Shown piece by piece: positions 39,025 through 51,600 of a stretch of DNA of 64,000 nucleotides. The stretch comes from Diplosphaera chodatii (lineage: Eukaryota > Chlorophyta > Trebouxiophyceae > Prasiolales > Stichococcaceae), in assembly GCA_032358165.1 (NCBI GenBank), contig JAALGY010000015.1, positions 1,178,001 through 1,242,000 of the forward strand, in the 5' to 3' direction. Position numbers and translations under genes: made by a program. The first letter of the stretch is position 1, and each line of letters opens with the position of its first letter. Under the pieces are notes generated by a model, which saw nothing but the letters and a program-made list of their open reading frames with translations, was not told where the DNA came from and made no database searches.

Positions 39025-39405
39025 GCAACTGCCTGTGCACAGATGATGATCGCAAGTTCGCGCACCTGTATCAGCTTCAAGATTGCATCTGTTGTGAGAA
39101 GGTACGGATGCACGATACAAGCTCAATCGAGGGAGTGCAGGAACGATAACCCACAATGGCGTTGGTGCATGTTGGCTGACAAGATCTTGGCACGCTGGCG
39201 TGGCGTGCATTTTCATGTTATCAATTGTCGCAGCGCGAACAGCCAGCCAGCACCTCCTGACAGCAGATAAATTCTACATCAGACTCGTGGCACGGCCGCC
39301 GCAGTCGCTTGCCACAGGGACCCATCCGCCGACAAAGACCACGACAAGGCGTGGCTGCTGATCGGCGTGCGCACCACCCATTGGGGCGATCGCCTCAAGC
39401 CACTC
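39025..39405. promoter_or_regulatory. 381-bp shared 5' region of the JmjC (-) and asparagine synthetase (+) genes
   Basis: Divergent start codons 381 bp apart. No distinctive core-promoter motif identified. Confidence 0.45.
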
Positions 39406-42400
39406 ATGTGCGGCATACTTGCTGCGCTGGGCCTGACCGGCAGCCAGAGCGCCAACCGAGTGAAGGTGCTCAGGGCCAGCCGGCAGCAGAGGCACAGAGG
39501 ACCCGACGCAACTTCGGTGTATGCGGGCGCAAATGGCAACTATCTTGCCTTTGAGCGTCTAAACATCGTCGACGTGACAGAGGCCGGCAGGTGGGGGGCA
39601 TGATCTGCAAAGGCCAGCTGCCTGCAAACATGCACGCGGCCGGCAAAGCATGATCGCTTCTGCCATGTTTGTCACCGATCGGCCGACTGTGTCGCCAACA
39701 GGCAGCCTTTCACTCTTGACACACCGGATGGCCGCATCGCCTGGGCGCTGTAAGTCCCTGATCCACCATGCGGTTGGTACCCCCGCATGACCACCTGCCT
39801 GCCTCACTATGACCTGCGTCCTCAGCCTTGAGCTGTGCGACGCCCGCACACGGAGGTTCACCTGCAATGCATTATGCTCCACCAGGAACAGTGAGATCTA
39901 CAACCATGAGGAGGTGCGGGCGGCAAAGCTGGCGGGGTGCGAGATCAAGACCACCAGCGACTCCGCCATTGTGGGGTACATGTACGAGAAGATGGGCGAC
40001 TGCGAGGAGCTGTGGAGCTCGCTGGACGGCATCTTTGCATGCGTCATCGTCGACGAGCGCACAGGCCACTTTTGCGCAGCCCGCGATGCCATGGGCATCT
40101 GCTCCTTCTACTGGGGCAAGGGGCATGACGGGTCCATCTGGTTCGCCAGCGAGCTGAAGAGCCTGCAGGACAACTGCGAGACGTTTGAGTTCTTCCCGCC
40201 GGTGAGCACCTACTGCCTGTGAGGTCACCATGCAGGCTGCAGGCGATGATGAAATGTGGGGAAGGTTTGGGCTTATGATGGACAGCATCGTTGATGCAGG
40301 GCTTCCGGTACAGCAGCAAGACAGGCAAGCTTGAACGGTGGTACAAGCCCAGCTGGATCAACGAGCAGACCATCCCCAGCCAGCCGCTCGACCTGAGCCT
40401 CGTCAGGGTGCGGCGTGTTGGTATGCGACCAAACAGCCCATGCTTGAGTTGCAACGCGGTCCTCGCTTCTGAGAAGGCAAGCATTCACTGGTTGCATGGA
40501 AAACTTGCAGGACACGTTCATCAGGAGCGTTGTGAAGCGGCTTATGTCAGATGCGCCGCTGGGCGTGCTGCTGTCTGGCGGCCTGGACTCGTCGCTCGTC
40601 GCCAGCGTGGCTGTCAGGTGCAGCGCTGTACAGCTCTGCCTGAACACAGCATCGATTTGCAGTAGGTGCAGGTTGCTTGATACACTGCAGCATGAAGGCG
40701 AAAAATTTGGTGTGTTGCATAGGCACTTGAAAGAGGCGCGCAACGCGTATGACACGCAACATAAGCTGCACACCTTCAGCGTTGGAGTGCCCAACTCGCC
40801 TGACCTCATCGCAGCCCGCAAGGTTGGCATCTGCCTTGTGTGCCATGCGCGATGTGCCGTGCAGAGTGCAGAGGTGCTTTTGCATGTCTGAGCCCTGAAA
40901 TGAATCGAAATGAAATGAAACAACAGGTGGCGGACTTCCTGGGGACCATCCACCACGAGTTCACCTTCACGGTGCAAGAAGGGCTGGACGCACTGGAGGA
41001 CCTCATATGGCACATCGAATCCTTCGAGCAGGTGCAGCGCTCACCAACACTGCACTGTCTCAGCGCAGCTTTCACAGCCATGGCAGATGCTGTAGTACAC
41101 GCAACACGCAGCCAGCCTCTGCCCATGCTGCAGCGCCGCAGACACGGTCGGCATTGGGCGCGGCGTGAGGGCAGCATCATCGCACTGTTCCACCGTGCAG
41201 GTGCGGGCGGCAGTGCCCATGTACATCCTGACGCGTAAGATCAAGGCGATGGGCATCAAGGTGGTGCTGTCGGGTGAGGGTGCCGACGAGGCGCTTGGCG
41301 GCTACCTCTTCTTCCACAAAGCCCCCAGCCCTGCTGAGTACCACATGTGAGGCCGCCCAAACACTGCCAACTCGCGTGGCTGTGCTCCGCCCAGCAGGGA
41401 CCCACATGCACCAGTCCCGCCTCGGGAAAGCGTACGTGTTTGCATTGTGACTGGGATACTTGCTCAGCCATCCTGATACCTCCTGTCGGATGTCCTACTG
41501 CAACATGTCTGCTGGTCCAGGGAGACGGTGCGGCTGCTGAAGCGGCTCCACCAGTGGGATGTGCTGCGGGCCAACAAGGCACCCTTCGCCTGGGGCGTGG
41601 AGACCCGTGTGCCGTTCTTGGACAAGGCGTTCCTGGACCTTGTCATGAACATCGACCCGCAAGAAAAGATGGTGCGCTGCTTTGCAACTGGACCACCCTA
41701 TTGCCGTGTTAATGTTGGCAGCCTTGTGACAATTTCGGCTTGATCAGTCCGACCTTGCAGAGATACTTGTGTCAGAATGTCACACACCTGCCGCCCATGC
41801 TGCCGTTGGCTCGGCCAGCCAGCTACATTACAGTACAGCGCGCTGCTGCTGCAGATTGATTTGCAGTCGCGGCCAGATGGCAAACACGCAAAGCTGGAGA
41901 AATACTTGCTGCGCAAGGCCTTCGATGTGCCAGAGGCCCCATATCTGCCGGAGAGTGTGCTGTGGCGGCAAAAAGAGCAGTTCTCAGACGGCGTGGGGTA
42001 CAGTTGGGTGGATGGTCTGAAGGATTACGCCAACGAGGTGAGGCTTGAGAACATGCATACAGTGATGACAGCACCAACTATGGGAGGCTGGTCCAAGCTG
42101 GCTCTGCAGGGTTTCTGCCCAACTCTCGAAGCGTTCCGCTCGTCATATGATGTCCTCATGTGGGACACAGGTGGTGACAGATGCGCAGTGGGAGGCACGG
42201 GCTGAGCGCTTCCCAGACCAACCGCCAAAGACGCGTGAATACTACCTGCTGCGAGCGATCTTCCAGAAGCACTTCCCCTCCAAATCCGCCTACGAAACTG
42301 TGCCCAGGGTGCGCAATGCATGAGTCAGTGCCAATGAGAGTCGGCTGTGTGCAGGTTCACGGGTCATGGTATGGGTGAGCGCTCATGCCACATGTGCTCT

Positions 42401-42858
42401 TGCACGCTCCATGGCATGACACATGGGCTTTCTGTCATTGCAGGGTCTCAGCATTGCATGCTCGACCGAGCACGCCATCCACTGGGACGAATCATGGGCA
42501 AACTCTCATGAGATCTCAGGCCGCGCAATGAAGGACGTCCACGATGCACAGCAGCACCTGCAGCCAGATGGCCACCATGCGCCGCCAATGCCCGAGCCTG
42601 TTGGCAATGGCGTCAGCGAAGTGAGTGCTGTTTTCACTGCATAGCTGCCTGTGTCTCTGTGAAGATGCTGTGGAACCCCATAGACATGCAGGCGCTGCAC
42701 AGCCTACTGACCGCTGCATTGCCGCAACCCTGCAGGTGGCAAATGGGCCGAAAAGGGTGACACAGCCAGGCCGTGAACCAGATGATGGCGGCCTGAACAA
42801 CCTCGCAAGGGTAGACTGCGATGGCAGCTTGAAGCCGCCCGACAGAGAGGAGCACTGA
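39406..42858 (+). CDS. ASN: asparagine synthetase (glutamine-hydrolysing)
   Basis: The start is fixed by MCGILAALG: after Met removal Cys2 is the glutaminase nucleophile. The class II amidotransferase half shows [66 protein letters not shown] and [14 protein letters not shown]. The synthetase half shows [20 protein letters not shown] (PP-loop SGGxDSS), [132 protein letters not shown] and the C-terminal [18 protein letters not shown]. The enzyme makes Asn, Glu, AMP and PPi from Asp, Gln and ATP, in the cytosol by default since no leader precedes MCGI. A low-complexity tail after DESW runs to the stop at 42858. Confidence 0.95.
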
Positions 42859-43395
42859 ACCTTCAGCGGCAGCAAGCAACAGCGTTGACCCATGGCTGGC
42901 TGCATAACTGAAGGTGCATCATGCTTGGCAGCAGCCAGCAGTCAATGGTTCAGGTGTTCTGTTCACATGGACGGCTTTGCTTTCATGTCACCAGCTGACT
43001 GCTGTGGAGGTCATTGTTGATTGTCGTCCACTGAATTGTATCTTAGCGTCACTACATCAGGATGGAGCTCCAAAAGAGGAGCCTGTTAGAAACATATAGG
43101 CCGAGCTGCACTGCAACGTGCGCTGGCAGGTTGACTGAGATCTTGGATGATCTGCCCTTGGGATCCCTGATCTTCTTGGTCATGCATGCGTTTGCGTGCA
43201 TTGGCACATCGTCGAAGCGACCGGATGCAGCAGCACTTTGCATCCTATGAACCCACATCGTTGATCACTCTCCGCACCTGCTGATGGTGTCAGGACGGTG
43301 GTCAGGTTAGCAGCATCTGCGCTGTTGCAGTAGCCAATGTGAACAAGCTGCGTTGGCATGTGAATGGCGCGGCTCGTACCAGAACAACAATCGTG
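42859..43395. other. intergenic region, ASN to DUF1995 gene
   Basis: About 540 bp; nothing but short frames on either strand. Should include the promoter of the next gene. Confidence 0.45.
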
Positions 43396-45112
43396 ATGTC
43401 GAGGTCGTTGCAGGTGTCGCCTGAACCCAGTGCAACCATGCTCATTGCTGCTCATGGCGGGATTCCAATGCAGTCCGCACATCGGCAGCTGTGCGTGGGA
43501 AGAACCTGCAGTTTCGGATTGCGCATCACTAGCGCACCTCCTGGTCGAGGACGCTGCATCACTGCCGTGGCCCAGCAGCAGTCCCTCCACGTGAGTGGTC
43601 ACCCTGCCGCCGCACCTGTTCACACCAGGGATGCACCGTACGGCAGAACATAGCTCCAGCTGCCCGCTCTGAGGTTTATTTGAAAACTCTGCTGCAGAGC
43701 TTTCCACAAAACTACGTGCAACTGGTTCGTGAAGCGCGGGAGGCGACGCAGGCAGCTCTGGCTGCTGGCCATCAACTGATCGAGGTCGAGTTCCCAACAG
43801 CCGGCCTGGCAGCCGTGGCAGGTAGATCCAACACGGACCTTAGAGCTGAGTATCATGAAAGTGTGGTATGAAGGACATGCCATGTGCTGTGACATTGGAC
43901 AATCTGGTGGTGGTCCGCAGGCGACAATGATGGCTGCGCCGAGTTCAATGCCAGCCTCCAGCACCTGCGCACATTCTGCCAAGTGTTCCAGCAGCGGGCT
44001 GCGCAAACGAGGATATTCTTCCCCGACGAGTCTGTAAGCAGCCAGTTTTGGCTGTCGTTCACATGTTGCATTGTGCGATCGCGCCAGTCTTGCCTGCAGT
44101 AGGCGCCCTGAATGCTACAGGGCATAAACTGTAGGAGTTAACCGTAGCGCGAACCGGCAGGGCGATGGACCCCAGTGCAGGCTCGGCAGAGCTGGCGCCC
44201 ATCTTTGATCAAACCAGCTTCCAGCTCAGCGCACTCACTAACCCAAACTTTCTATCAGATGCTGGGATCACCATCGGTGTGCCACTAGACGCGCTGCCAC
44301 ACCAAGCTGTGCTGTGATGCAGTGCGTGGCAAGTGTGTTAAACTGCTTTGCTGCTGCAACTACTGGATAGTGACGACCAGTGCTGGTGTGTGCGCCAGGA
44401 GCGCCCAAGGTGTTGGAGCAGATCCGCCGCTCAGATGAACTCTACATTGCAGCCTACCCATGCTTTAATGTACAAGAAATCATTGCGATTGAGCAGCTGT
44501 GGGAGGGCACCAAGAAGCCGATAGTGGTGTTCAATGGTGCGCATGCCTGTCGACAGAAGGCACCCGGGCTGCAAGCTGAACCTGGGCTGCCTCTGCTGCA
44601 AGCTGCCCTGTCTCAGATGGTGCGCTGCATGTGTGCAGGTGAGCTGGATCGTGTTCGATCAGGCTACTACCCCTCGCTGTTCTACCCCAAGGTGCAATGC
44701 AACGCCTGCATGCTGTTGTTGATTTCCACATCGTCACAGCTGGTCGTTACAGCTATACCTACTGCATCTGGACATGTGTTAAGAGCGAGGTTCGTTGCTC
44801 CTCTCGCAGATCGGCAAGCTCGCCAAAACCTTCATCCCGTCCTTCGAGGCTGCATATTACATTCACAACTTCAAGGGAGCTCGCGGGGGTGGGTACCTAT
44901 CGGCTTGTCACAGTTCTGGTACCATGTCAATTCCGAGGCTCATGCCGTCACTCGCGAGTTGTGCCTGTGATGCAGGTGTGTTATTTCGCTGCTACCCCGG
45001 GCCATGGACGGTATTCAGGCGGTATTCAGAGGACGATGTGCGCTTGGTGCACACCCAGGATACGATGCCAACCCTGAAACAAGTGGCCATCGAGATTCTC
45101 CCCAATGCTTGA
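43396..45112 (+). CDS. DUF1995 protein, probably plastid (LPA3-like)
   Basis: Exon 1 (ATG 43396, or 43438 in a better context) encodes a Ser/Arg/Ala-rich leader ending CITAVAQQQSLH before a GTGAGT donor, as expected for a chloroplast transit peptide. It joins in phase to NIAPAARSEVYLKTLLQSFP, LVREAREATQAALAAGHQLI, EVEFPTAGLAAVAG, a short NDGCAEFNASLQHLRTFCQV exon, LAPIFDQTSFQLSALTNPNF, GAPKVLEQIRRSDELYIAAY, PCFNVQEIIAIEQLWEGTKK, GYYPSLFYPK, FIPSFEAAYYIHNFKG and GVLFRCYPGPWTVFRRYSED, ending EILPNA at 45112. This is the DUF1995 layout of cyanobacterial and plastid proteins such as LOW PSII ACCUMULATION 3, a photosystem II assembly factor. Function here is inferred from family only; several DUF1995 members have no known role. 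Confidence 0.8.
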
Positions 45113-45320
45113 GGGCGTTTGCAGTGACATGTGGGTGCAAAGAGACTGAGCACTGAGCGAGAGTGTTGCCGCTGTCAGCCGTCAGCCTGCTATGTGTTCA
45201 TTTGGTGTGGTTTGGTTAATTTATAAAGTGTTAGAGTGCACGTAAAGCAGCACAAGTCTGTTGTACTGCAAGTCTATAGTACTGCAGCACAGCAGTGTGA
45301 CCTCTGCTTGATCGATGCAC
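45113..45320. other. 208-bp convergent gap
   Basis: Lies between the DUF1995 stop (+) and the transporter stop (-). Both 3' untranslated regions must be short or overlap here. Confidence 0.5.
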
Positions 45321-47937
45321 TCAAGCGTCTGATTGGCTGTCTGCTGGCCGCTTCTCCTGAAAGGGGTGCTGCAGCGAGCCGCCCCCGCCGCGCATCACTG
45401 GCGTGGACGCACCAAGCGCCATCTTGCCACTGACCGGAGTCGAGGACCGTGACCCATTCTCTTCCGGGTCCTCCTGATGTTCCTGGCTGCCATCTACGAG
45501 GCTGTAGCGCGGCCTGCCGGCTGGCGAGGGGTGCGCCTTATCCCCATCATCAGCGTCAACTGTTTTGAGCCGCTTGTACTTCGTCCAGTTGAACAGGACC
45601 ACGCCGAATATGAGGATGCACAGCCCCACTGCATTCACCGCTGTGAACTCTTCCCCAAGGAAGAGAACTGCCGACAACACTGCAGGAAAAGGTGCAGTGC
45701 ATGAGTTCCTGTTATTCCTGGCATCTGCAAGTGCTGCTGGGCGTGTATGATTGTGAGTGCAGGAAGAAAGCCGGCTCTGCACCTGTCACTATCTCTTTGA
45801 ATGTGCCCGCAACCATGAAGGTGAGCGCCGACGTCTCCTGGATGACCTTGAACTCCGTCCACACCTGCGCATGGGGAAACCGCTGTCAACAGACGCCGCT
45901 TCTCCTTCATTACAGGAGCTGCAGGTGCACATGTCGCCGCAATGCCGTGAAGTCAGATGCACACTGTGGTAGAGGGCAGGGAGGTGCCACACCATGAAAA
46001 ATGCAATGACGCCGCCGAACATCATGATGCCGAAAGTGAGCAGCAGGCTGTGCGCTGAAGCGAAGTAGGGCGACTTTGGCAGCACCACCCACAACCGCTC
46101 CACCAGCAGCGACATCAGCAGCACCGTCACCGACATCACTGCATGGCCAGCGCCACTTGTCAGTGTCACAGCTGGAGGAGCCGCGTCCATCAGTGGGGCG
46201 GTGCACCGCCATCACGACGCAGCTGTGTGCACAGTGTTGACTGGAATGTGCGCACCTGGCGTCAGGTGGTACAGCACCTGGATGGGGCCGCCAGCACCTG
46301 TACAAGAGGCCTGATATTGAACATGGGATTGCACTGGCGCGTCCGTAGGTGCCGATGCCGATAGACAGGGACATCGTGATGCGTCACCACAGGACAGGGA
46401 CACCACAGGCAGGGGCCCGGGTGCGCACTGGTGTGGCCCTTGGCATCGCCCTGCAGCAGGACCTGGGTGATGGTCCACCGGAAGCCGGCCAGCATGGAGG
46501 CGCCCATCACGACCAGGAAGCCGACGAGGTCGAAGCGTGTCTCGCCCGCCACCAGCAGCAGCAGCCCCGTGCAGATGACCAGCACCACGCCCGCCAGGCT
46601 CCAGCTGGGCCTGCGGGCGGCACATGACACAGTCGGCCCTTTTCAACGCAGCAGCAGCAGCAGCAGACGAGGGTTGGACGATGGTAAGCATCGCCCGCTG
46701 TAGGCCACAGTGACTGGCCACCATGGCACTGACAGCAGCTGCAAATGTGCTGGCTCACGGCAGTGGCACCAGCGGGCTGCAGCCTGCGCGTGCTGTCAGC
46801 GGGGCCACGCACCGTTCAATGCCCCAGATGAAGGCGAACATGAGGAGGAAGACGGGCGTGGTGGACTTGCACATGGTGTAGAAGCTCAGCGTGATGAGCA
46901 TCAGCGAGTAATTGGACAGCCCGATGTCCAACCCCGTCGACACGCCGTTCACCACCACTGCAGGGGCGCAGCATGGCCGTCGCCTCATGAGTGGCAACAA
47001 GTCCGAAGCGCAGAGGCTGCTCTGCTGGATGCCATGGCACCTAGTGCGTACGGGCACTTTTGGTGTTTGTACACCGTGCTGCATCAGCCGCCTGATTGCC
47101 AGCAGGCCTTGTGCTGCAGCTGCGCACCTTTCTTCCACCAGTCCTCCCACGACAAGCCCCCTTCTGGCGCTATGACCCACGGCGTGGCGATGGCGAGCCG
47201 CGCAAGCAGGTGCTGGAGTGCAAACTGCACGCTGGTGATGAGCATCGGCGCTGCGTTGGGCAGGGCGTTGACAGTCGTGAGTCGATGACCATGACATGGG
47301 CGTGTCTGCTCGTGCATCCCTGCAGCGCATGCACCCGGCAACCCACCCAGCCCCTTCCAGCACCTGGAAATGGTCCAAGCCCCAGCACGCCGTGCTCCTT
47401 GCCCACGAGCCGCTTGTTCCAGAGGCTGAGGCACGTACTGAAGAAATACCTGCAGACACGACTGGGGCGTGAGTATCGGCCAGCACTGGCAGGTTGCAAC
47501 CGGTGCAGACGCGTGTAACAACTTGAGAGCATGCCGCCATGCTTCACGCGTAAGTGCGGAGCAGCACCATGTCAAGATCAGCGTCAGATTGAAGGCTGCG
47601 GTCCGCACAAATGGGCTGTGCATCCACTGTGTGATACAGTGCTGCCGCAGCGCCCACTGTCGTGCACCTCGTGCCTGTGACAACGGTGCGGAGGGGTGAG
47701 CCAAAAAACAGGATGACAGATCAACCGCCCGAGGCGCTCTAGATCGTCATATGAACCACGCCAGAGCCAATGGACAGATGAGCCTACCGGTGGTGTTGTG
47801 CTGCCTGATGGCGTGCCCTCCTCCATGATCGGCTGCAGCTCAATGCCCGCCAGCCTGGGCATGCCCGTTGCGCGCGCAGCGGCCTCGCCCCGCCCAGCAG
47901 GCGGGGCGTCAGCCGCTGCCAGCGTGCCCGCCTGCAA
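45321..47937 (-). CDS. SLC35C2-like nucleotide-sugar/triose-phosphate transporter family protein
   Basis: ATG 47937 opens a roughly 60-residue hydrophilic N-terminus ([20 protein letters not shown]). Membrane segments follow: [20 protein letters not shown] (the Lys/Arg-bearing first helix of the TPT/EamA fold), [115 protein letters not shown] and the last helices [20 protein letters not shown] and [46 protein letters not shown] and SGxRWTxxQxLLQ-like blocks match the SLC35C2 branch of Golgi and ER transporters. The cytosolic tail is Ser/Pro/Glu-rich ([20 protein letters not shown]). The substrate cannot be predicted from sequence. A CAG run at 46649-46666 lies in an intron. Confidence 0.85.
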
Positions 47938-48643
47938 TGCTGTGCGATTGCAGCACTACCATGTGGGTGACATGACGACAGCAGACCACAACTGCGCCTG
48001 CTCGTCCACACAGAACCAATGCAAGATGGCTGCTGGACTTTAGTGGGCCAAGTGGGTGTTTGGATGTTGCAGTACAGCTAGAAACTTGCGGACGATTTCG
48101 CGCTGGATCGGGATCTGTCAAACGATGAAATAGATCTCAACAGTGTAGCTAACAAGTGCTGCGCTGCTCGAGATACGCTTGAGTCAGATCGCCCAGACTG
48201 GAATGCACCCAGTGATGAATGCAAACCGTGCCAGCTCCGGTTAGAAACGCCGCGAAAGCGATACGAAGTATACTCCGGTGATACGAGCAGCGACCGTGGC
48301 TCTGGCATTCCAAGGGTGCGCCCCGTCGCTTGAACAATGCGAGTTGATGGCCCGCCTCGGGTTAGTCATCGGCTGTGCATCTTGGTGTGCATCTCACAGG
48401 AGGTCACTGAGGGCATGCCAAGACTGACCCTACAGTACAGCGGCTGGTTGAGAGGGCGTTGAACATAAGGTGGTCACACCACCTTATGTTCCACGGTCGC
48501 TCGATAGGGCTCGCTCCGAGTACGTTACAACTCTATATGTGCAAAAGCACGAGGGCGCTGCTAGCAATGTCGAAACCATGCTCCTGAATGGCGTACACGC
48601 CATACATATGGTGCCATCAGTAGGTTATGTATGCAGGCGGCCA
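47938..48643. other. intergenic region with a perfect inverted repeat
   Basis: About 700 bp between two minus-strand genes. It holds the inverted repeat at 48461-48491 and, presumably, the transporter promoter. No coding sequence recognised. Confidence 0.5.
48461..48491. repeat. perfect 14-bp inverted repeat with 3-nt loop
   Basis: GAACATAAGGTGGT and ACCACCTTATGTTC are exact reverse complements separated by CAC. As RNA this would be a stable 14-bp stem. It sits about 520 bp upstream of the transporter ATG and about 150 bp past the stop of the next minus-strand gene. It may be a hairpin at a transcript end, the remnant tip of a mobile element, or a protein-binding palindrome. Confidence 0.85.
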
Positions 48644-51600
48644 TCATGCGGCCTGCTTGGCGGACAGGGCCTCGACGGAGGCCTTCATGGCGTCCACCAG
48701 CTTCATGATGGTCTGCTTGGCCTTGCGGTTGGTGGACTCCGCCTTCTCGGGGCTCAGCCGCGCCGCCTCCTTCTGCATCCCCGCCACCTTGTCACTGACT
48801 GACCTGCAACACAGCGGAATACCACCCAGTCTTTCAACCCTAGCCAGACACTTCACTTGATACGCATGAGGGCGCAGACGCCTGCAACCACCATCATGGA
48901 TTCTTCTGCAGAATGCATTGATTGCTCACCTGACAAAGGAGGTATTGGACTGCCAGGCGTCATGGCGCTGCAGCTGCTCCTGCGCCGCTGCCACAATGGC
49001 TTGGACCACGCCCTGCACCTCTGCAAAACGGCACGCCTGCAGGCAGCCCGTGCCTTTGCCCAATATCTTCAATGCGTTGCCTGCAGGCGACACCAGAGCA
49101 AGGCAACATGAGTTGTTGCACATATTGATCCCAGACATGGGCATATCGTGACCAGTGTGGAGGCCTCCGATCCCGCATGCAAAACGGATGACACAGGGTG
49201 CATCTGTAGAGCACACTTGGGAGCTAATGTCAGGCAGTGGACATCCATATATATGCTACAGAAAAGTTTTGCACCGACAAAGCAGTGGAGCTTGCAACCC
49301 GACAAACCCACCCAGGGGCCCTGCATCTGGCTCGCCATCTAGCATGTCGATGGCCTGGTCGTCAGCGGGCGTCCACTGGCTGAGCATGTCTGCATCGCCT
49401 GCGGTGGTGCCCGCCGTGCTGGGCCGTGATGGCACGGTGTTCCCTGCGCGGCACACACATCTCACTGGATTCGGCATCAGGGCAGGCAGCAGATGCTAAC
49501 ATTGAGACCATGCTCTTTGTTGGCAGAGTGGAGGGTGCAAGCGGGAGCACTCAGCACACTTGCACGGGCATGCAGATCTCCATGAAACTGTATATCCTAC
49601 CGCTGGCTGCAGGACCCCCATCGCTGGCAGCGCTGCGATTGGCATCGGGGGCGTCCTGCGCAGCAGGCGTGGCTGCTCCATTGTCGTGGGATGCAGGTAC
49701 TGGCGCAGTTGGCGATGGAGCCTGAACCGGCAACCGCGGGCTTGTGCCGGCGCCGCTGCCCGACTTGTGCGCAGCCACAGCAGCCGACCGAGCCAGCAGG
49801 TTGCGGTGATGCGGTGTCCGTGGCTTGGTCGTCAGCTTCACGCCATCCAGGCCACCGATCTGTGCATTCGGCGAGATCTGCTCGGTTCACCGTGCAGACG
49901 GCATCCTGTTTCGACAGGAGCCGCTTGAAGCTGAGCCAGGTGCAAGGCAAAACTCGGTGCTTGTATGCCCAGCAGATCAGTGGCACGCTGAGTCATGGAC
50001 AAGGCACGCACCGTGGGGCTGTTGGGGTGCCTGAAGCCACTGGCCGCATCAGCATCCGAGTCCTGCCACTGCTGCGGCTGCATCACGCTGGCGCTGTCTG
50101 CGCCGCCGCCCAGACTGGCGCCAGTCTGCCGTTCACAGGGTACCAAGGGTTCAGACACTGGAGGGCAAGTCTAGTAGACGGCATGGCTGCAGATGGGACA
50201 TGAGCTCGTGCAGAGCAATGCTGCTGAGCTGCGCATCGGCCAGACTGCTTCGGGGCGTCCGTACCTGCTGGTCAGCACTGGACGCCGGTGCCCTGGTTGC
50301 GGGGCCCGGCTGCAGGGCGGGGTGCGGGGCGCGGGGGCGGGCCGCCTGCGCAGCCGCCATGGCCGCCCGCTGCACCGCGCCAGCCGCCGCTGCCTCGGCC
50401 TAGAGACGAATGACCACATGGTTGGGACACGATGCTCGACGACAATCACGAAGCTGGCTGTACGCTTGGCTCTGCAAATTGCACTTGCCTCTACAATGGC
50501 GTTTGCGGTGGCCACGATGGTCGGCAGCCGCATCGCCAGCGCCGCACGCGGGTCAGTGCTGAACTTGTGGCTGGCCAACACCGCAAGATGCGCCTCTGCG
50601 CATGTGTGCAGCTGTGCCAGGTAGTCCTTAGCCAGCAGCGCAATTGCAGGGTCCTGTGTCAGACGATCACCATTCATTTGCGTGCCCTGCCTGGTGTTAT
50701 TTTGCAAACCCAGACTCTCCAGGCTGCAGTTGGGATGTGAGGATTCACGGTTGTGCAGCCCGAGGGAATGCATCAACGATGAGGTACGCCAGGGCCACAC
50801 TGTGCCACCTTTTGAGCAAACACTGCATGGTTGGCAGCATGGCATGCGCAAAGGGAATGGGAAGCTTGCCTCGTGCTTGGCCGCAGCAGCGACTGCAGGA
50901 ACCACGCCCGTGCTGGCCTGCACACGCAGCGGCAGGTACGAGGACCCGACCTCCCGCAAGAAGTCCAGCGCCTCCGTCACCAGCCGCGCCCTCTTGACCC
51001 TCAGCTTCAATTGCTGCATGCGTTCCTGTAGTAGACTAGAACAGCGTAACAGAGTGGTATACAAGATCAACAGAGAGCCATGCGGCACATCGTCCAGGGA
51101 CACATTTGCAGGACCTGCGCACCTGCTCGGCATCAGAAGTACCATTGCACAGGGGCTGTGCATTGCCCGGCTGAGCAGTGCTGTCCGGCAGGCTGCTGTT
51201 TGCGGATGGTCCTGCACACATCGATGACAATTCATGCCACTTTCATGGCATTTTGAAACATCGTCCTGAGCGAGTGCTAGGCAAGTCAGACGCAGTGCTC
51301 GGCTGCACAGGCAGCGATGTCGGCGGCTTACCATTGGGCAGCAGCTCGCACGCCGCATCCATCTGCACAGGCAGTGAGCTGATTTCTATCAGCGTCTCAG
51401 CAAGGCCGGTGATGTTGGCTGTCAGCAGCTCGACCTCATCCGCCGGCAGCTCCCCTGCAGGCAGCAATGGACAGCATATGCAAGCGGAGCAATCAGAAAA
51501 CTTCCTCATATCAGCACGTGCAATGCTACTTGGTATGCTGCGCATAGTAAGCGGCCAGAGGCGCGTTCTATGCTGTTGATGCAGCATGGCGAGTACCTCG

